Source: Bacteroidaceae bacterium (lineage in GTDB: Bacteria > Bacteroidota > Bacteroidia > Bacteroidales > Bacteroidaceae). From it: DNA of 64,000 nucleotides. Positions within the stretch are counted from its first letter, which is position 1. Each line of letters opens with the position of its first letter. Under the pieces are notes generated by a model, which saw only the letters and a program-made list of their open reading frames with translations, was not told the DNA's origin and did not search any database. The position numbers were made by a program, and so were the translations under genes. This document shows positions 61,161 through 64,000 of the stretch, in pieces. The stretch is taken from contig JAFXTO010000010.1 of NCBI GenBank assembly GCA_017535725.1, positions 78,910-142,909 of the forward strand. The letters run 5' to 3'.

Positions 61161-61463
61161 ATGATGGAAACATTTAATACAGTTATTCACTCAGGCCAAC
61201 TTGTGTTGGTGGATTTCTTTGCTACTTGGTGTGGCCCCTGTAAGGCCATGCACCCCATTCTGGAACAACTCAAAGCGCAGTTGGGCGACCGCCTCCGAAT
61301 CATCAAAGTAGATATTGACAAACACGGAGATCCTGCCGTGGAATATGGCGTGCAGGCGGTACCGACTCTGATGTTATTCAGAAATGGAGAAGTTCTTTGG
61401 CGCCAGAGTGGTGCTATGCCCCTGAACCAGCTCATCAATGTCATTACTCCCTTCTTGGCATGA
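61161..61463 (+). CDS. Thioredoxin
   Basis: 100 residues from ATG 61161, with DFFATWCGPCKAMHPILEQL (redox WCGPC), KVDIDKHGDPAVEYGVQAVP with the cis-Pro, and a standard end. It is cytoplasmic because no signal is visible. An upstream in-frame TTG lies in a duplicated gaggttccgtttt sequence and is unlikely to be the start. It overlaps the next gene by four bases (ATGA), so the two are coupled. Confidence 0.92.
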   Translation: MMETFNTVIHSGQLVLVDFFATWCGPCKAMHPILEQLKAQLGDRLRIIKVDIDKHGDPAVEYGVQAVPTLMLFRNGEVLWRQSGAMPLNQLINVITPFLA

Positions 61464-62047
61464 AGAAGATTCTATTCCTCCATGGTTTCTTTGCCAGTGG
61501 CCAGTGCGTACCAGCGGTGGCTCTGCGCGAGGCTTTCAAGGATCGTGCCGTGGTGCTTACACCTGACCTACCGATGCACCCGAAAGAGACCATCGAGTTC
61601 ATCCGTGAGCTGATTGACCGCGAGAAGCCAGACCTTCTGGTGGGCAATAGCTGCGGTTCTTTCTATGCTCAGATGGTGGCTCCCGTCTTGGGCATTCCTG
61701 CTTTGCTCGGAAATCCACATTTCCAAATGACGGAGTTCCTGAAGCAGCGCATCGGCGAGCATCAGTATAAGTCCCCTCGAAAGGACGGCAAACAGAACTT
61801 TGTCATTGATGAAGCCTTGATTGAAGAGTTTGCCGAGTTGGAGCCCATCCAATTTAATAACAGCATACCCGACTTCAAAGACCGCATCTGGGGCTTGTTC
61901 GGAGAACTGGACACCTTGGCACACTTTGAACCGCTCTTCTTGGAGCATTACAACCGCTCGTTCCATTTCCCCGGTGGTCACACTCCGACGGCAGAGGAAG
62001 TCCGTTCTTGGTATGTGCCTTTGGCCGAGAAACTGTTAAATCAATAA
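61460..62047 (+). CDS. YqiA-like alpha/beta-hydrolase (esterase)
   Basis: 195 residues. Starts MKKILFLHGFFASGQCVPAV and has the nucleophile elbow VGNSCGSFYA (Ser), a later Asp in GLFGELDTLAHF, and the His in FHFPGGHTPTAEE. The YqiA/UPF0227 family has no firmly known substrate. It is translationally coupled to thioredoxin. Confidence 0.8.
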   Translation: MKKILFLHGFFASGQCVPAVALREAFKDRAVVLTPDLPMHPKETIEFIRELIDREKPDLLVGNSCGSFYAQMVAPVLGIPALLGNPHFQMTEFLKQRIGEHQYKSPRKDGKQNFVIDEALIEEFAELEPIQFNNSIPDFKDRIWGLFGELDTLAHFEPLFLEHYNRSFHFPGGHTPTAEEVRSWYVPLAEKLLNQ

Positions 62048-62051
62048 CAAT

Positions 62052-62168
62052 ATGAAGTGGACTGTATTATCAGATAATCGTAGCAATGAAAGCCGTCTCT
62101 TTACAGAGCATGGACTATCAATCCTATTGCAAACTGAGCAACATATTATCCTTCATATATGCAGATAA
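62052..62168 (+). pseudogene. N-terminal remnant of a metallo-beta-lactamase-fold hydrolase
   Basis: 38 codons: MKWTVLSDNRSNESRLFTEH followed by GLSILLQTEQHIIL, then HICR and stop. The first 34 residues match the start of small MBL-fold proteins, which continue with a LFDTG-type strand and the HxHxDH site; here both are missing. The fragment overlaps the yaaA start by ten bases, so the deletion probably brought yaaA into this position. Confidence 0.65.
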
Positions 62169-62956
62169 TACTCGCTTCCGCTAAGATAATGAATGACAGA
62201 TTGAAGTCATCCCCCGACATTAGCCTGTCATCACCTCGTTTCCAGAGTGAGGCAGATTGTTTTGCGAGGGATATGGCTCAGTATTCAACAGAGACGCTTG
62301 CCGATATGCTAGACTGTAGTCAACAGATTGCAGCTCAGAACAGGATGCGGTATGTGAGATTCTTTGAAGATGCTCCCAAACTTCCAGCTATTCTTGCCTA
62401 TCACGGTCAGGCTTACAAGCATCTGAAGGCTGAGACTCTGAATGTCGATGACCTCAATTATTCCCAGCAAAAGTTATGGATTACCTCTTTCCTTTATGGA
62501 CTGCTTCGCCCATTGGATGCCATTCTTCCCTATAGGATGGAGGGGAATGTAGAACTGCCAAGCGGAGAGGGACAAAATATGTTTGGCTTCTGGAAGAGTC
62601 GCCTGACTGATGTACTGATTGATGCTGTGAAAGCAGATGGTGATACTCTGGTACATCTTGCTACAGAGGAATACCAGCACCTGTTTGACTGGCAGCGTGT
62701 CCGTAAGGAAGTCCGAATCGTTCAGCCTTTGTTCTACGTCAGAAAAGGCAGCGAGTTGAAGATTCAGGCTGTTTGGGCTAAGACATGCCGGGGAGCTATG
62801 ACACGATTCATCATTGAGAACCGCATTGACAAACCCGAAGATCTCTGTGCCTTCAGTTATGAGGGATTTACATACGAGCCTAAACTAGGAGAAAGGCTAC
62901 GGGTAGGCGAACGTAGTTCGGGAATCCCCGACTTCCTTCATTTTATTAAGCAGTAG
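62159..62956 (+). CDS. yaaA: YaaA-family peroxide stress protein (DUF328)
   Basis: 265 residues. Starts MQIILASAKIMNDR and has ILAYHGQAYKHLKAETL, LYGLLRPLDAILPYRMEG, FWKSRLTDVLID and CRGAMTRFIIENRI, matching the family that protects DNA from iron/peroxide damage. The rubrerythrin about 4 kb upstream is another peroxide-related gene. The GNAT gene follows after four bases. Confidence 0.88.
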   Translation: MQIILASAKIMNDRLKSSPDISLSSPRFQSEADCFARDMAQYSTETLADMLDCSQQIAAQNRMRYVRFFEDAPKLPAILAYHGQAYKHLKAETLNVDDLNYSQQKLWITSFLYGLLRPLDAILPYRMEGNVELPSGEGQNMFGFWKSRLTDVLIDAVKADGDTLVHLATEEYQHLFDWQRVRKEVRIVQPLFYVRKGSELKIQAVWAKTCRGAMTRFIIENRIDKPEDLCAFSYEGFTYEPKLGERLRVGERSSGIPDFLHFIKQ

Positions 62957-62960
62957 GACC

Positions 62961-63476
62961 ATGAGTAGGATTATCAGAGAAGCGAGGCCGACGGACATGG
63001 CTGAGATCATGAAGGTCATGGATGCTGCAAAGATGATTATGCGGCAGTCTGGCAATATGCACCAATGGGGAGAAGGCTACCCGTCGGAGGCTGTCATAAC
63101 TGCTGATATGGAAAGGAATGGTGGCTTTGTAGTTGTAGATGACGGAATGATCGTCGGCTATTTTGCTTTCCTACCATCACCTGAACCTACATACGCCAAG
63201 ATCTATGAAGGCGACTGGCTTGTTGATGAGCGCCCTTATCATGTAGTCCACCGTATAGCCAGCTATCCCGATGTTCATGGTATATTCAGCAGCATCATGG
63301 ACTTCTGCTTCTCCCATGATTCAAATATTCGCATTGACACCCACAGGGACAACAAAATCATGCAGCACAATATCTTGAAGCACGGTTTCAGCTACTGTGG
63401 CATCATCTATTTGGCCTCTGGTGATGAACGATTAGCGTATCAGCAGATTATATCAAATCTAATACCAAGTCTATAG
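62961..63476 (+). CDS. GNAT-family N-acetyltransferase
   Basis: 171 residues. Starts IIREARPTDMAEIMKVMDAA, has GYFAFLPSPEPTY, HRIASYPDVHGIFSSIMDFC in place of the usual acetyl-CoA motif, and RIDTHRDNKIMQHNILKHGF. Substrate unknown. Its last six bases overlap the convergent HAD remnant. Confidence 0.82.
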   Translation: MSRIIREARPTDMAEIMKVMDAAKMIMRQSGNMHQWGEGYPSEAVITADMERNGGFVVVDDGMIVGYFAFLPSPEPTYAKIYEGDWLVDERPYHVVHRIASYPDVHGIFSSIMDFCFSHDSNIRIDTHRDNKIMQHNILKHGFSYCGIIYLASGDERLAYQQIISNLIPSL

Positions 63477-63773
63477 GTCGCGCCTGATCTCCCATGCATC
63501 CTGAGCTGCCAGGCGTACAGCGTTATTGGGAATCTCCCTGCATCTGACCACCGTGTCGCCCACGTAACACAAAGCACCGTTGATAGTTACATAGCCGTCT
63601 ATCAGATGCTCAATAGCGCCGAGGTTTGTGATAATGAGTGGCGGGCGACCTGTGGCGATGAACACTTTATGCCCTCTTGCCTTTGCTTGGGTCAGGGCGA
63701 ATACCGTGGAAGACGGAATCCAGCCCATGCCAGACATTCTCAGGAATGTCAGCACCATAGCGTCTATCCTCAT
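63471..63773 (-). pseudogene. Internal fragment of a Cof-type HAD phosphatase
   Basis: The recognisable part begins WIPSSTVFALTQAKARGHKV and continues FIATGRPPLIITN, LGAIEHLIDGYVTINGALC, then ends RRDL. The N-terminal DxDGT motif is missing: the codons before WIPSS are the cupin gene read in another frame. The C-terminal two thirds are also missing. It looks like a deletion remnant fused to the cupin gene. Confidence 0.75.
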
Positions 63774-64000
63774 GACTCAAAATATAAGATTCCAGCACCT
63801 CCCCATCGTCATTGTAAGTTGACACCCTGACTTTGCCTTTCAGAACCACGAAAGTCTCGGCTTTGTCGGGATGGTGATGCACAGGGATGAAAGTGCCAGG
63901 CTCCAAAGCATTGAGGAAACGATGGCACTTGTCCTGAAGGCTCAGATGGAAGTTATAGTTCTTCCTCAGTCTTGGTGACTTCTTGGCTTCTTCAGCCAAA
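63667..64000 (-). pseudogene. WbuC-like cupin, truncated at its 3' end and cut by the window at its 5' end
   Basis: The frame enters from the right edge with LAEEAKKSPRLRKNYNFHLS and continues RFLNALEPGTFIPVHHHPDK, ETFVVLKGKVRV and ADIPENVWHGLDS. The cupin histidine motif HHHPDKAET is intact. After GLDS the sequence becomes HAD-gene sequence read out of frame (VFHGIRPDPSKGKRA, stop), so the last strands are lost. A start at 63999 would be TTG; the real start is probably outside the window. Confidence 0.72.

Overview
The window looks like a chromosomal segment of a Bacteroidales bacterium, most probably Prevotella or a close relative. The evidence is the recurrent Bacteroidetes -7 promoter box TAnnTTTG (mostly TACCTTTG) without Shine-Dalgarno signals, a type III glutamine synthetase (GlnN), LL-diaminopimelate aminotransferase, a PL1/GH10/GH16/GH29/GH30 carbohydrate-enzyme set, and Prevotella-style secreted proteins with a short C-terminal 'Y-(D/S)-L-x-G' motif. 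The species cannot be named from the sequence alone.

Layout. 1-11.2 kb: cell-wall enzymes (SPOR amidase, glucosaminidase-LysM, GH25 lysozyme, VanX-like dipeptidase), a PL1 pectate lyase, the ABC-F factor EttA, and nucleoside salvage (cytidine deaminase, two tandem deoxynucleoside kinases). 11.5-15.3 kb: a large secreted tyrosine-phosphatase-like protein cut from its signal peptide by one in-frame stop. 15.4-41.2 kb: a nitrogen/glutamine island. One arm on the minus strand runs P-II, AmtB, outer-membrane protein, PurF, PyrG, AsnB, fused CarA-CarB(half), GlmS. A divergent plus-strand arm runs DapF, DapL, GltB, GltD, GlnN, and GuaA follows. P-II and AmtB sense and import ammonium, GlnN and GltBD fix it into glutamine and glutamate, and the amidotransferases spend glutamine on purines, pyrimidines, asparagine, amino sugars and GMP. 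41.3-47.2 kb: CysK, MetY, Lrp and Crp regulators, an Rpn-family nuclease. 47.5-55.7 kb: glycoside hydrolases (truncated GH89, GH16, GH10, GH30, GH29). 55.7-64 kb: NadE, rubrerythrin, RlmD-type methyltransferase, tRNA-Ala(GGC), thioredoxin, YqiA-like esterase, YaaA, GNAT, and several gene remnants.

The most unusual signal is a set of small palindromic DNA elements lying in frame inside housekeeping genes. Family A (agcCTCACCCCC plus a CCCCTCTCC/GGAGAGGGG hairpin) occurs four times in gltB and twice in gltD. Family B (CTCCCCCCGCCC plus a CTCCCT/AGGGAG hairpin) occurs in carA, four times in pyrG and twice in dapF. A 107-113 bp composite of two inverted B copies, with a shared spacer, sits in the same reading frame in both pyrG and dapF. 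Family P (TGCCCGACGG hairpins) is in gltD, glnN and the phosphatase gene. A fourth repeat lies in asnB and at the CarA-CarB fusion joint. Every host reading frame stays open. The arrangement resembles in-frame palindromic elements known in Rickettsia, but the sequences are different, and here they cluster in nitrogen-metabolism enzymes. Several copies end in a promoter-like TACCTTTG box.

Other oddities: a 22-bp tandem repeat present at two distant loci, one at the end of a truncated GH89 gene; a 33-bp-arm inverted repeat; a CarB portion lacking its second half; and chimeric or truncated genes at the right end.
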